The notes under the pieces: model-generated
The model's input: only the letters and a program-made list of their open reading frames with translations
What the model was told of the DNA's origin: nothing
Database searches by the model: none
Shown: in pieces, positions 38,080 to 46,894 of the stretch
Layout: each line of letters starts with the position of its first letter
How positions within the stretch are numbered: position 1 is the stretch's first letter
Source: an uncultured Alphaproteobacteria bacterium
GTDB taxonomy: Bacteria; Pseudomonadota; Alphaproteobacteria; Thalassobaculales; Thalassobaculaceae
DNA: 48,923 nucleotides
Assembly (NCBI GenBank): GCA_937776645.1
Contig: CALMRI010000034.1
Location: forward strand, 1-48,923
Direction: 5' to 3'
Made by a program: the position numbers and the translations under genes

Positions 38080-38977
38080 GCGTGACACTCCCGGGATACG
38101 CATGGCGCCAACCCGGAGCCGGGTTGAGCCTAAACGTGAGGGAAAATGCCGGACGATGCGGTGCAAAGCAAGGCCGGTTTCCGAATTGGCGCGGATATGT
38201 GATGGCGCGTGATGGCGCCGCTCCCGTCACACGAAAGCTCAGGGGATCTTCGGACGTCGGCTTTGTTGCTCAACCACTTGCATTTCAGCCCGTTTCCGGA
38301 CTTTCAGTCGTTAAAGGCCTTCCCGAAAAATTGTTGGAAGAGAAATCGCATTACGATCCTTCTGGGAAATTACCGAACTTTCGCATTCTGACCTGGCCAA
38401 GGCCATTAACCGGACGCTAGCCTTGGCAAGTAGGCGTATTTTTTTTAGCATAGTAGCTGTCACGCTCGGTGGCGGACTTGAAGACATTCCGGTGCAGGGT
38501 AACCGCGACCCGCTCCGTCCAAAAGCTCTCCGCGAAACAGCGGGTTTTCACCGGTCCGCTGAGTTCAGACATCAACTCCAGACGCGGCGTGGTGACCGTG
38601 GGTACCGTATGCTTTGCAACGCAAGCCATCAGATAGCGAGGTTATCAGCGTATCGTAGATGGCTCTCTTGCACAGCCGCTTAACACCGCCAGGATGGCGA
38701 GTGACGGAGCCAATATTCCAAGTCTCGATTTGCTGTTCGCGGCAAAGCCCGACCCACCGCTCGAGCGGCGGGGGAATGGGTAAGGCTCATGACGGAATGT
38801 CTCCTATCACCCGCGATGGACGGAAGCACCACCGGCGGATGTCGAATTCTGGGACCAGCTTAGGTTCACGTGTTCTGCGTCCACAACGTAACAGGTTTGT
38901 GATCCCATTCCTCCTTTGCTGAACCAGGCGACGCTGGTAAGCGTATCCCCGATGTAACGTCGTCTCGGAGACAATCC
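38080..38977. other. Long intergenic stretch, no confident gene
   Basis: 898 bases between divergent pntAA and the GST gene. The promoters of both must lie here. Several frames of 60-112 codons exist on both strands but none shows a family or coding-like composition. A weak lipoprotein-like remnant on the minus strand is listed separately. Confidence 0.5.
38417..38793 (-). pseudogene. Possible remnant of a small lipoprotein gene
   Basis: Minus strand, about 38,790 down to 38,417. An ATG after AGGAGACATTCCGTC opens a short frame; in another frame lies LGILAPSLAILAVLSGCARE, a good lipoprotein signal with lipobox LSGC. This runs into TGA TAA, after which the same frame continues through a 70-codon ORF (38417-38629). 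A frameshift plus nonsense codons would be needed to join them. No database family is recognised; low confidence. Confidence 0.22.
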
Positions 38978-39589
38978 ATGAAGCTCTACAATTCAATTGG
39001 TCCGAACCCGCATATGGTCCGCATATTCATCGCTGAGAAAGGCCTAGATATCCGGACGGAGGATGTCGACATCATGGCCGGTACTAACCGTCAGGCTGAC
39101 TTTCTGAAAATCAATCCGATGGGTCAATGTCCGGCGCTGGTTACCGATAGAGGTGATTTGATTACGGAAGTCACGGTGATCAGTGAATATCTTGAAGAAT
39201 TGCATCCGACGCCGGCGCTAATTGGCGGTACGCCAGCGGAGCGAAGTGAAACCAGGATGTGGACTCGTCGCATTGACATTGGCGTTTGCGAGCCCATGGC
39301 AAATGGCTTTCGCTATGGTGAGGGCTTAAAATTGTTTGAATCCCGCATGCGCTGTCTTCCGGAATCCTCTGCCGGCCTAAAGGCATTAGCCCAGGACGGT
39401 CTGGGATGGCTTGACGGACAGATGGACGGTAAAGCCTGGATCTGCGGCGATCGCTTTACCATGGCCGATATCCTGCTGTATGCCTGGGTCAATTTCTTCT
39501 CGGGTGCCGGCCAACCATTGAACCAGGACCTCAAGAACATCACTGCCTGGTTCGAACGCGCCAAGGCTCGTCCAAGCGCGTCGGCGTAA
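38978..39589 (+). CDS. Glutathione S-transferase family protein
   Basis: 203 residues. Thioredoxin-like N-terminal domain: MKLYNSIGPNPHMVRIFIAE with a catalytic-position Ser/Asn region, the cis-proline loop INPMGQCPALVTDRG, and the glutathione-contacting EVTVISEYLEELHP. The helical C-terminal domain has GDRFTMADILLYAWVNFF with the N-capping motif. Substrate unknown. An ATG with no close strong Shine-Dalgarno; the long upstream gap suggests its own promoter. A hairpin follows its stop. Confidence 0.9.
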   Translation: MKLYNSIGPNPHMVRIFIAEKGLDIRTEDVDIMAGTNRQADFLKINPMGQCPALVTDRGDLITEVTVISEYLEELHPTPALIGGTPAERSETRMWTRRIDIGVCEPMANGFRYGEGLKLFESRMRCLPESSAGLKALAQDGLGWLDGQMDGKAWICGDRFTMADILLYAWVNFFSGAGQPLNQDLKNITAWFERAKARPSASA

Positions 39590-39603
39590 CCGATTTTAGC
39601 AAT

Positions 39604-39629
39604 CCCGGGGCTCCGATCCGAGTCTCGGG
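39604..39629 (+). terminator. Hairpin after the GST gene, probable terminator
   Basis: CCCGGGGCTC pairs with GAGTCTCGGG over 10 bp (two G-U pairs as RNA) around a 6-base loop, starting 15 bases after the stop. No T-tract follows, so intrinsic termination is not certain. Confidence 0.4.
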
Positions 39630-39802
39630 GCGTTCAATCAGATGGGTACATATCCTGTCTAACGAGCGAGCCTGGTCACCTTCTTTGAACGGCTGCGCTG
39701 CAGCGTGGGGCTCTCCGTTGCATCTTCGGTTGGTGCTTGCACCAATCGTCCAGTGCGCTACCTTATCTCCCGCGACCCGAGTGTTGCCGGAACGGGGGCG
39801 AT

Positions 39803-40576
39803 ATGCGGCGAACCAAAACACGGCTATTTACGAGTATTGTCGCCCTGGGGATCGTCGTGTTTCCGATTACCAGTACAATGTCGCAAACGACCGGCAATCA
39901 GCCGGCGCCGGCGGACGAGAATTTCTCTGATGGTGAGACCGTCGAGCGGTCGGATCCGTTGGAATTTATTAATTGGTCGATCGTCGCGATAAACCGGGCG
40001 TTGCGCCAAGGGGTCATTGATCCGGTGGTCAAGGTCTACAAGTTCGTACCCCCGGATGTAGCCGAGATCGCTCTTAGCAATGCGGCCCGGAACCTGACCG
40101 AGCCCTTTTCCATCCTCGGCACGGTCATTGCTGGCGACACCGAGGGGGCTAAACTTTCCGGTGCCCGGTTCTTGGTCAACACCACACTTGGCGTGGCCGG
40201 CCTTGCTGACGTCGCCACCGATGCGGGACTTGAATATTGCCGCGAGGCTATCGGCCAGGGATTGACCAAACGGGGCGTGGAGCCCGGCACCCATATCGTG
40301 CTGCCGATTATAGGGCCGTCCAATATTCGCGACCCGCCGATTGACATCATCGAGGTTCTGATCACGCCTCTACCGCCTGGAGTGACTATCGCGATGGCAA
40401 GCGCTGCTTATGTCGATAAGCAGGAAGCGGTGGAAAAGCTCACCGAAGGGGCCGTCGACAAATATGTGATCGAGCGCGAGGCCTATGAGCAGCATCGGCT
40501 CTATCAAGTTGAACTGACCTGCAAGGAACCCGAAGAAATAATTGGCAAAAAATCTAAGCCGGCGGAGTCTAAATAA
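39803..40576 (+). CDS. MlaA (VacJ)-family protein without a lipobox
   Basis: 257 residues. MlaA removes misplaced phospholipids from the outer leaflet of the outer membrane for the Mla pathway. The core is present: DPLEFINWSIVAINRALRQG, NAARNLTEPFSILGTVIAGD, ARFLVNTTLGVAGLADVATD and the VLPIIGPSNIRDPP segment. The N-terminus (LFTSIVALGIVVFPITSTMS) is a plain signal peptide with no cysteine near the cleavage site, unlike the E. coli lipoprotein. A tail of about 45 residues with one cysteine extends the end. ATG 39803 after GGGGGCG. No mlaFEDCB in the window. Confidence 0.86.
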   Translation: MRRTKTRLFTSIVALGIVVFPITSTMSQTTGNQPAPADENFSDGETVERSDPLEFINWSIVAINRALRQGVIDPVVKVYKFVPPDVAEIALSNAARNLTEPFSILGTVIAGDTEGAKLSGARFLVNTTLGVAGLADVATDAGLEYCREAIGQGLTKRGVEPGTHIVLPIIGPSNIRDPPIDIIEVLITPLPPGVTIAMASAAYVDKQEAVEKLTEGAVDKYVIEREAYEQHRLYQVELTCKEPEEIIGKKSKPAESK

Positions 40577-40624
40577 TCCGGTGTTCGGTCGCACTTGGCG
40601 TTGACCGAACCATCAGGCGTTGCC

Positions 40625-41809
40625 ATGTTTCGGGTGTATCGTGAAGCGGAGACGGCCGTGTCCACTGATAAACCTAATGCCAAGGCCGACCGGGTGGTCG
40701 CGTGGTGGTTATTCACCGTCGCGGCGATGGTCGCCGTGATGGTGGTCATCGGCGGTATTACCCGATTGACCGAATCGGGGTTGTCGATGGTTGAGTGGCG
40801 GCCGTTGATCGGTTGGTTGCCTCCGATGTCCGAGGAACAGTGGGCCCGCACCTTCGCGCTGTACCAAAATTCGCCGCAGTATCTCAAGGTCAATACCTGG
40901 ATGGGGCTGGAGGATTTTCGCTGGATCTTCTGGTGGGAGTATACGCACCGGCTCTGGGGCCGACTGATCGGCCTTGCTTTTGCTTTGCCGTTCTTGTGGT
41001 TCGTCATCCGCGGCATGGTGCGCCACGATTTTATCGCCAGAATCGTCTTGTTGTTTGTGCTTGGCGGCCTGCAAGGCGGCATCGGTTGGTGGATGGTAAA
41101 AAGCGGATTGAGTGATGATCCAGCGGTTAGCCAGTACCGACTCACCGCGCATTTGGCCATGGCGTTTCTGATCTTGGGGGTGTTGCTTTGGGTCGGTATG
41201 GACCTTGCCGGTGCGCCGCGCCATGACGCGCCAAAATGGTTGCGGCGTCATGCACTAGCGGCATTGGTTATGGTTAGTCTTACCGTGATCGCCGGCGCGA
41301 TGGTCGCCGGGCTTGATGCCGGGTTGATTTATAACACGTTCCCGCTGATGGATTGGGGTATCTTGCCGCCCGACTACGGGCATCTCTCACCGATATGGTT
41401 GAACGTCGTCGAGAATCCGGGGGCGGTGCAATTTCATCATCGGGTCCTGGCGATCCTGACGGTTTTGGTGGTCGTGACCTTGTTGTCTCGCGTTATGCGA
41501 TCGGGGTTGGCATCGAGCGCTCGTCTACCGGTTCATGTGTTGGCGGCCATGGTTTTGGTCCAGGCGGCGCTGGGCATTGCAACCCTTATCTTCGTCGTGC
41601 CATTGGATCTGGCTGCGGCACATCAGGCTGGCGCCGTCGTTTTGTTCACTGCCGCTGTTTGGGTGGTATACGGGGCACGCGGATCAGTTCCGGACCGATA
41701 CCCGCGCCTTGAAAGCCACCAACCTTCACCGGCGAGCCAGCAGCTATCGTCCGGTGGCCGGGCGCCATGCACGAGCAACTTTACGTCCTCGGCGCCGCCT
41801 GACCGGTAG
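40625..41809 (+). CDS. ctaA: Heme A synthase (COX15/CtaA family)
   Basis: 394 residues. Oxidises the C8 methyl of haem O to make haem A for aa3 oxidases. Eight predicted helices; haem-ligand histidine contexts are WWEYTHRLWGRLIGLAFALP, RLTAHLAMAFL, QFHHRVLAILT and AAHQAGAVVLF. GGITRLTESGLSMVEWRP is the family start. The ATG at 40625 is preferred to TTG 40595. About 45 residues after the last helix (from GARGSVPDRYPRL) look non-conserved and Ser/Pro-rich; a late frameshift is possible. Implies an aa3-type terminal oxidase elsewhere in the genome. Confidence 0.92.
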   Translation: MFRVYREAETAVSTDKPNAKADRVVAWWLFTVAAMVAVMVVIGGITRLTESGLSMVEWRPLIGWLPPMSEEQWARTFALYQNSPQYLKVNTWMGLEDFRWIFWWEYTHRLWGRLIGLAFALPFLWFVIRGMVRHDFIARIVLLFVLGGLQGGIGWWMVKSGLSDDPAVSQYRLTAHLAMAFLILGVLLWVGMDLAGAPRHDAPKWLRRHALAALVMVSLTVIAGAMVAGLDAGLIYNTFPLMDWGILPPDYGHLSPIWLNVVENPGAVQFHHRVLAILTVLVVVTLLSRVMRSGLASSARLPVHVLAAMVLVQAALGIATLIFVVPLDLAAAHQAGAVVLFTAAVWVVYGARGSVPDRYPRLESHQPSPASQQLSSGGRAPCTSNFTSSAPPDR

Positions 41810-41891
41810 GCTTGGCTCAATCGTTCGGCGGCTCCCGGATCTTCCGCCCCAATATAGGGGATGAAGGAGGCTGGACTTGTGAAGCGAGCAG

Positions 41892-42378
41892 TTAATTCGC
41901 CGCCGCACCGATCACCAGCAACATGTAGCCCGTCGAAAAATCGGCGGTCAGGGGAAAGATCAACCTGCCGCCATCGGTCAACGCATCAAGCCAGGGGGTG
42001 ACGACCCGAGATGCGCCGGCATTGACGTAGATTATATCGCTGATAGGTAATCCAGGCGTGCTTCCGGACAGATTGATCACCATGACATTGGCTCGAATTG
42101 AGAGATTATCGTTCGTTTTGTCGCGGTATCCGGGTCGATTTCACGGGCTTCGACGTGACCGGGCCCAGAGCGATAAAGATGTCTTAGTAAAGAGATTCTG
42201 GATCATCCGGGGGTGTCGATGTAGCTACTCTGCGTGTGCACTTTCCACAGGCCGTCGCTGTAGAATTTCGCGCGTGGTACCGTCTCGAGAGCTGCTGTCA
42301 TTTCGTCGTCGCGAAGCTCGGTCTGTCCCAGAACATAGGCGCATAGTACCGGTGGAGATCGGCGAGAGCGCTTGTCAC
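41892..42378 (-). pseudogene. Remnant of a protein-L-isoaspartate O-methyltransferase-like gene
   Basis: Minus strand. Pieces in order: TSALADLHRYYA after a GTG at 42378; then, in another frame, LRDDEMTAALETVPRAKFYS and GLWKVHTQSSYIDTPG; a shift at a run of five C; DDPESLY, an in-frame TAA (42186-42184) where relatives have Gln, then DIFIALGP; directly HVEAREIDPDTAT; a shift; and SIRANVMVINLSG to IYVNAGASRVVTPWLDALTD, ending at 41892. The SAM-binding GAGTGYYT segment that should lie between ALGP and HVEA is missing. Nonsense, deletion and shifts together mean a true pseudogene. Confidence 0.72.
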
Positions 42379-42409
42379 GGCTGCGCCTCGCAGGCCTCGT
42401 CTCTTACGC

Positions 42410-43654
42410 CTAACTGGCCCCCGTCCGCAACGCCCGTTCCATTACCGCATGCAGGAGCACGTCGCAACCGGCAGCGAGATCTTCCCGCGTCGCGTTTTCG
42501 ACCTCATTGTGACTGATCCCGCCTTCGCAAGGGACGAAGATCATTGCCGTGGGGCACATCCGGGCCATGTAAACCGCGTCATGGCCGGCGCCGGAGACGA
42601 TGTCGCGATGGCCATGGCCGTGCAGTTCGGCGCCGCGCCGTACCGCCGCCACGCAATCGGGATCGAACGGAATTGGCGGCGAATACCACAGGTCGTGCCT
42701 GTCCAGTTGCAGGCCGATCTCATCGGCGATTCGAGCCAACCCGGCTTTTAATGCTGTGTCCATCCGGGACAGCACCGTGTCGTCGGGATGGCGAAAATCG
42801 ATGGTGAAAAAGACCTGGCCCGGAATGACGTTCCGCGAGTTTGGATAAACCTCCAACATTCCGACAGTGGCGCAGGCGTTGGGCAGATTGTTGAGGCCGA
42901 TTTCGTTGACCAGGCTAATCATTTGGGCGGCGCCGACCAAGGCGTCCTTGCGGGTTTCCATCGGTGTCGGACCGGCGTGCGACTCAACCCCAGTCACGGT
43001 TACCTCGTACCAGCGCTGACCATTGGCGTCGGTCACCACACCGACCGGCACTCCTTCGCGCTCAAGGATCGGGCCTTGTTCGATATGGCATTCAAAATAG
43101 CTGTCGGCGGGATGGTCACCGGGCGTCTCGCCGCCCTCGTAGCCAATACGACGCAGCTCCTCGCCGAAGCTCTTGCCTTCGGTATCAATTTTGGCATGCA
43201 CCTCCTCGGTCGAGAAGACGCCGGCAAAAACGCCGGAGCCCATCATCGCCGGCGCATAGCGTGAGCCTTCCTCGTTGGTCCACATGGCGATTTCGACCGG
43301 CGCCTCGGTCTCGACTCCGGCGTCGTTCAGGGTTCGTACCACCTCAAGCGCCGCCAAGACGCCATAGGCCCCATCGTATTTGCCGCCGGTGGGTTGACTG
43401 TCCAGATGGCTGCCCGACATGACGGGTTCTTTCGACGGATCACGACCCGGTCGTCGGGCGAACATATTGCCGACCCGGTCGACAGTCACCGTGCAACCCG
43501 AGTCCTCGCACCACCGGGCGAACAACTCCCGGCTTTCCCGGTCTAGATCCGTAAGGGCCAGTCGGCGAACGCCGCCTTTTTCGGTGGCGCCGATTTTCGC
43601 CATTTCCATCAGGCTGTTCCACAGTCGGTCGCCGTCAATCTTGAGGTTTTGCAT
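42410..43654 (-). CDS. M20-family Zn-dependent hydrolase (N-carbamoyl-L-amino acid hydrolase/beta-ureidopropionase type)
   Basis: 414 residues. Hydantoinase/carbamoylase family of M20 metallopeptidases. Metal ligands: His/Asp in MSGSHLDSQPTGGKYDGAYG, Glu pair in MWTNEEGSRYAP, His in ECHIEQGPILE, and a late His in GGISHNEVENATREDLAAG. The dimer-lid region has VTVTGVESHAGPTPMETRKD. Such enzymes release amino acids from N-carbamoyl, ureido or allantoate substrates. Starts at the conserved MQNLKIDGDRLWNSLM. Convergent or adjacent genes are remnants, so the operon context is not informative. Confidence 0.92.
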   Translation of the reverse strand: MQNLKIDGDRLWNSLMEMAKIGATEKGGVRRLALTDLDRESRELFARWCEDSGCTVTVDRVGNMFARRPGRDPSKEPVMSGSHLDSQPTGGKYDGAYGVLAALEVVRTLNDAGVETEAPVEIAMWTNEEGSRYAPAMMGSGVFAGVFSTEEVHAKIDTEGKSFGEELRRIGYEGGETPGDHPADSYFECHIEQGPILEREGVPVGVVTDANGQRWYEVTVTGVESHAGPTPMETRKDALVGAAQMISLVNEIGLNNLPNACATVGMLEVYPNSRNVIPGQVFFTIDFRHPDDTVLSRMDTALKAGLARIADEIGLQLDRHDLWYSPPIPFDPDCVAAVRRGAELHGHGHRDIVSGAGHDAVYMARMCPTAMIFVPCEGGISHNEVENATREDLAAGCDVLLHAVMERALRTGAS

Positions 43655-43689
43655 GAGAGGGTCCGGGATGGGTTGGAGACCAGCGATTT

Positions 43690-44245
43690 AAACAGATCCC
43701 ATCGGTTCGTGACAATGCGGAAGGAAAGTCGGCAGGGTTGCCATCCGTTTTTTGTTCTTGAGCTGTTGCGTCAGCAACCGCTTGACCAACCCCAGGAGCC
43801 GAGCGAAGCGGGCCTCGACATCGGCGTTGCTAGCGACCTTGCGACAGATGTCGCGATACACCCGGCCAAGGAAGGTCTTGAGCTTCCTAATCACAGGGGT
43901 ATCCGCTTGAACTGCTTGGCATCGGCATAACGCCCTGCCATCAAGGCGGGACCCGCTTGGCCACACGGGTGTGGCTCCGGCGTAGGAGCACGCCGTGGGG
44001 CTGGGCTTGGCGCACCAGGTTGCGCAGGGCCTTCAGACGGGTGGGCAGCCAGAACCGTCTCCATGCCCTCGGAACTAATGCGCTCGCGCCAGCGGGTCAT
44101 GCTACTCGGATCGACCGGCGAGCGGTCCTGAAAGAACTGAAAGTCGCACAATATTGCCAGTACAGGTTCTCCACCCAGCGCTACACTGCTTGTCGGTGCG
44201 GCCATGCACGGGGTAACGGGGCGACGGTCGCGGTTCCCGAACACC
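43690..44245 (-). mobile_element. Decayed IS5-type transposase remnant
   Basis: Minus strand, frames must be joined. Upstream: RWVENLYWQY, then DRSPVDPSSMTRWRERISSE. Middle, another frame: RLKALRNLVRQAQPHGVLLR followed by SHTRVAKR. Then LMAGRYADAKQFKR, and in a further frame KLKTFLGRVYRDICRKVAS with ARLLGLVKRLLTQQ. This order matches IS5-family transposases, without the C-terminal half of the DDE domain. No terminal inverted repeats or target duplication were found by eye. An old, internally deleted copy. Confidence 0.7.
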
Positions 44246-44384
44246 AGTGAGGCTTGGCTTGAATGTCTTACAGAACCAGCATGGAAGGAACGGCGACTGA
44301 CCCGCTGGTTTAACGCGCATGACGAATCGGATGTCTAATGGGCCAGATGTCTGATCGGCTGGATGTCTGATAGGATAGTGGACG

Positions 44385-45218
44385 ATGAGAGATTTAGCGT
44401 TCACCACTTTGTCCGCCGCCGCGACCAGCGTGCTTGGAACACCCAAGCCGATGGCCAAGGTGCGGCTTGGCCGAGCCATCGCGGCGATGTGGCGCGGCGG
44501 GTCGATCGGCGATGTGGGAAGCGCTTTGGCGCCCGATCGACCGGCGCGTCCGGTGCGCCCGGTTTTGCTGTTGCCGCGAGATCTACCGAAACGCAAGGTT
44601 TCCCGCGAACCCACTGGGCGCATCGCGCTTTTGCATGCGCTGGCGCATATAGAGTTGAACGCCATCGACCTTGCTTGGGACATGATCGCCCGGTTTGCCG
44701 CCGCTGACCTGCCGCGCGCCTTCTTCGATGATTGGGTTGGCGTTGCCGCGGAAGAATCCGGCCATTTCGCACTGTTGGATCAGCGGCTGTCGGCACTGGG
44801 CGCCGAATATGGGGATCTACCGGCTCATGACGGGCTGTGGGCGGCGGCCGAGGCGACGGCGCATGATCTACTGGCCCGGCTCGCCGTGGTTCCCTTGGTC
44901 CTGGAGGCCAGAGGCCTCGATGTTACCCCGGCGATGATCGCCCGATTGCGGGCGGTCGACGACGGACCGAGCGCCGATATCCTCGACATTATCTATCGTG
45001 ACGAAATCGGCCATGTGGCGGTTGGCAAGCGCTGGTTCGACCATGCCGCCGCGACCCGGGGCTTGCAGCCTGTGGTAACGTGGCAAGGTTTGGTGCGCCG
45101 ATATTTCAAGGGTGGTGTGAAGCCGCCATTCAACATTGCCGCGCGCGAGGCGGCGGGTTTTTCCGCCGCGTTCTATGCTCCACTCGGCGACGAGTACATG
45201 GCCCGAAAGGCGCCTTGA
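44385..45218 (+). CDS. DUF455 ferritin-like domain protein
   Basis: 277 residues, a four-helix ferritin-like protein of the DUF455 group. Candidate di-iron ligands: ALAHIELNAIDLAWDMIARF, VAAEESGHFALLDQRL and IYRDEIGHVAVGKRWFDHA, which supply the Glu, Glu-x-x-His pairs. Function is unknown; the fold is shared with MiaE-like tRNA hydroxylases and bacterioferritin-like proteins. The first 60 residues are Ala/Arg-rich. It lies between two remnants in the accessory stretch. Confidence 0.86.
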   Translation: MRDLAFTTLSAAATSVLGTPKPMAKVRLGRAIAAMWRGGSIGDVGSALAPDRPARPVRPVLLLPRDLPKRKVSREPTGRIALLHALAHIELNAIDLAWDMIARFAAADLPRAFFDDWVGVAAEESGHFALLDQRLSALGAEYGDLPAHDGLWAAAEATAHDLLARLAVVPLVLEARGLDVTPAMIARLRAVDDGPSADILDIIYRDEIGHVAVGKRWFDHAAATRGLQPVVTWQGLVRRYFKGGVKPPFNIAAREAAGFSAAFYAPLGDEYMARKAP

Positions 45219-45230
45219 GCGATGAACACT

Positions 45231-45518
45231 CTAGTCCATCATGGTCTCGAACGTCGCTTCCAGGCGCCGCGTCTCAAGGTCTGGTAGGGGATGGTCGATA
45301 CCGCGCGTTGCAACGAGTTCGTCGGCCTACCCAAGCACGACATCCGCGAGCAACAGCAGTTTGATGTTCGAGCGCTTGGTCGCCTTGAGCACTTCCTCGT
45401 CCAGGCTCTGCAGGCTCAGGGTCACTCCCTTATTCATATCTGCCTGATCGAGTACCCGCGCGATGTCATAGATCTTCTGGTTGCTTTTCTTGGCGTAGGC
45501 AGCCCGGAATCTGAACCG
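45231..45518 (-). pseudogene. Internal fragment of a radical SAM protein
   Basis: Minus strand, one frame: RFRFRAAYAKKSNQKIYDIA, then DMNKGVTLSLQSLDEEVLKA and TKRSNIKLLLLADVVLG, a TAG, then ADELVATRGIDHPLPDLETR to TMMD and stop. The TLSLQSLDEEVLKATKRSNI segment is a hallmark of the barrel region of radical SAM proteins of the B12-binding type. The CxxxCxxC motif and flanking domains are absent. Lies against the end of the VOC gene. Confidence 0.55.
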
Positions 45519-45522
45519 GCGG

Positions 45523-46404
45523 CTAGTTGATATCCTGGTTGATCTCGATGAAGTTCATCGACGGATCGTAAGTATAGACCTGATGCATGCCGGCCATGGC
45601 GTAGGTCCCGGCGTCCGAGTACAGGTGACCTGCCCGGTCCATCCGCTTCATAACCGCCTCGACACTGGGAACGGTAAGCGCCACGTGGCCTCCAAAGGTC
45701 GGGTTGTGCATCAGGCTGTTGTCGACATGAAAGGTCGCCATGCCGCGCACCAAATGGAGGCCCCGGTTCTCCGGCCCAAACACCGCCAGAGAGTTGTTGG
45801 AACGGTCAAAATCGCCGATTTGGTCGGCGCTGGGGGTGACGAAAATGCCGGGCTCCATGCCGATCAGTTTATTGTAGAAAGCAGCGGTCGTGGGCACGTC
45901 ATGGGCTTGGCGGTTGACGTGGTGAATGTACCAATCGCCGGGTTCCTTGCGGATCGGGTGCACCGCATCCTGCAGCGGGCCGGCGCCGCCGGAGGGCTCG
46001 ACCACCTGGTTGATCTCGACGATATTCGACGACGGATCGAAGCAATAGAGCTGGTGTATGCCGGCCATGGCATAGACACCAGCGTCGGAGATCGCCACCC
46101 CGGCGGTCTCTAGGCGCGCCTTCACGGCTGCTAGATCCGGCACGCAAAGGGCGAAATGGCCACCGATGGTCGGGTTGTGGATAAAACCGTTATCGGCAGC
46201 GAAACTTGCGATCGCCCGGACGATATGCAGTCCGCGATTCTCGGTCCCGAAATAGGCGATGGTGTTGGGATTATGCCCGACCTCCCCAGTCTTATCCGGA
46301 TAAGTCCAGACGCCTTCCTCAAGGCCGACAATATCGCGGAAGAACGCCGCCGCTTGGCGGACATCATGGGCTTGTAGGTTTACATGATGGACATACCAGC
46401 TCAT
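45523..46404 (-). CDS. Double-VOC-domain protein (glyoxalase/dioxygenase superfamily)
   Basis: 293 residues made of two similar halves of about 145. Each begins WYVHHVNLQAHDV or WYIHHVNRQAHDV and ends with an NFIEINQ-like metal strand (SSNIVEINQ, SMNFIEINQ). Histidine/glutamate metal sites are present in each half (HHVN..., GGHFALCVP, GGHVALTVP). This layout occurs in extradiol dioxygenases and some isomerases. Substrate unknown. ATG 46404 follows AGGGACC; divergent from the E1 alpha gene. Confidence 0.85.
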   Translation of the reverse strand: MSWYVHHVNLQAHDVRQAAAFFRDIVGLEEGVWTYPDKTGEVGHNPNTIAYFGTENRGLHIVRAIASFAADNGFIHNPTIGGHFALCVPDLAAVKARLETAGVAISDAGVYAMAGIHQLYCFDPSSNIVEINQVVEPSGGAGPLQDAVHPIRKEPGDWYIHHVNRQAHDVPTTAAFYNKLIGMEPGIFVTPSADQIGDFDRSNNSLAVFGPENRGLHLVRGMATFHVDNSLMHNPTFGGHVALTVPSVEAVMKRMDRAGHLYSDAGTYAMAGMHQVYTYDPSMNFIEINQDIN

Positions 46405-46894
46405 GACGAAGGTCCCTATGAATCGGCGTGGCGAACAAATACGTGTCACTGGAAGGGGTAGCACGCGCGCTCCGCCGGCGAAACGAGGCCGATGCGAGAG
46501 ATCAATATGAGGATCACTCGCTTTTCAAAAATCACCCCTGTCGCTCTGGCGGACGGCAGGGCCGAAGCCTGAGGTCGCTCGGCCGCACGAATGATAGATA
46601 ATGACGAAAAATGACGATATATAGCTTCTATTCCTCGCCCATCGATCACAGTGGACGTGCTCAGATATGGGTCCTGAGACCTGCCCTCACGGAGGTGGGG
46701 GCGCCAGGATGACTGATATATTTTACTGGAAAGCAGTGGGCGCAGGCTTAGTGCAGCTCGGGGGAATCAAAATCCACCAAGACCAACGCCCGATCAGCGC
46801 GGGACCCTGCGCCCCTTCGGAACGCCGCCCTGGTGACAACGCCCCGAGCATCCGCCACTGTTCCGGCTTGCAAGATCTACCCACTGGAGCCGCC
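46405..46894. other. Divergent intergenic region upstream of the E1 genes
   Basis: 490 bases with no gene. A frame running into E1 alpha from 46667 looks non-coding. At 46670-46685 GGTCCTGAGACCTGCC is close to the cobalamin-riboswitch B12 box, but the rest of that riboswitch is not recognisable, so I do not call one. Confidence 0.4.

Noticed and set aside
46670..46685. B12-box-like sequence suggesting a cobalamin riboswitch
   Set aside because: Only the box matches; the preceding core with its conserved GAAA and CCCGCAACTG elements is not found in order, and the downstream gene is not cobalamin-related.
46667..46894. In-frame extension of E1 alpha to 46667
   Set aside because: No conserved residues; the ATG at 46895 has a good Shine-Dalgarno sequence and fits the family length.
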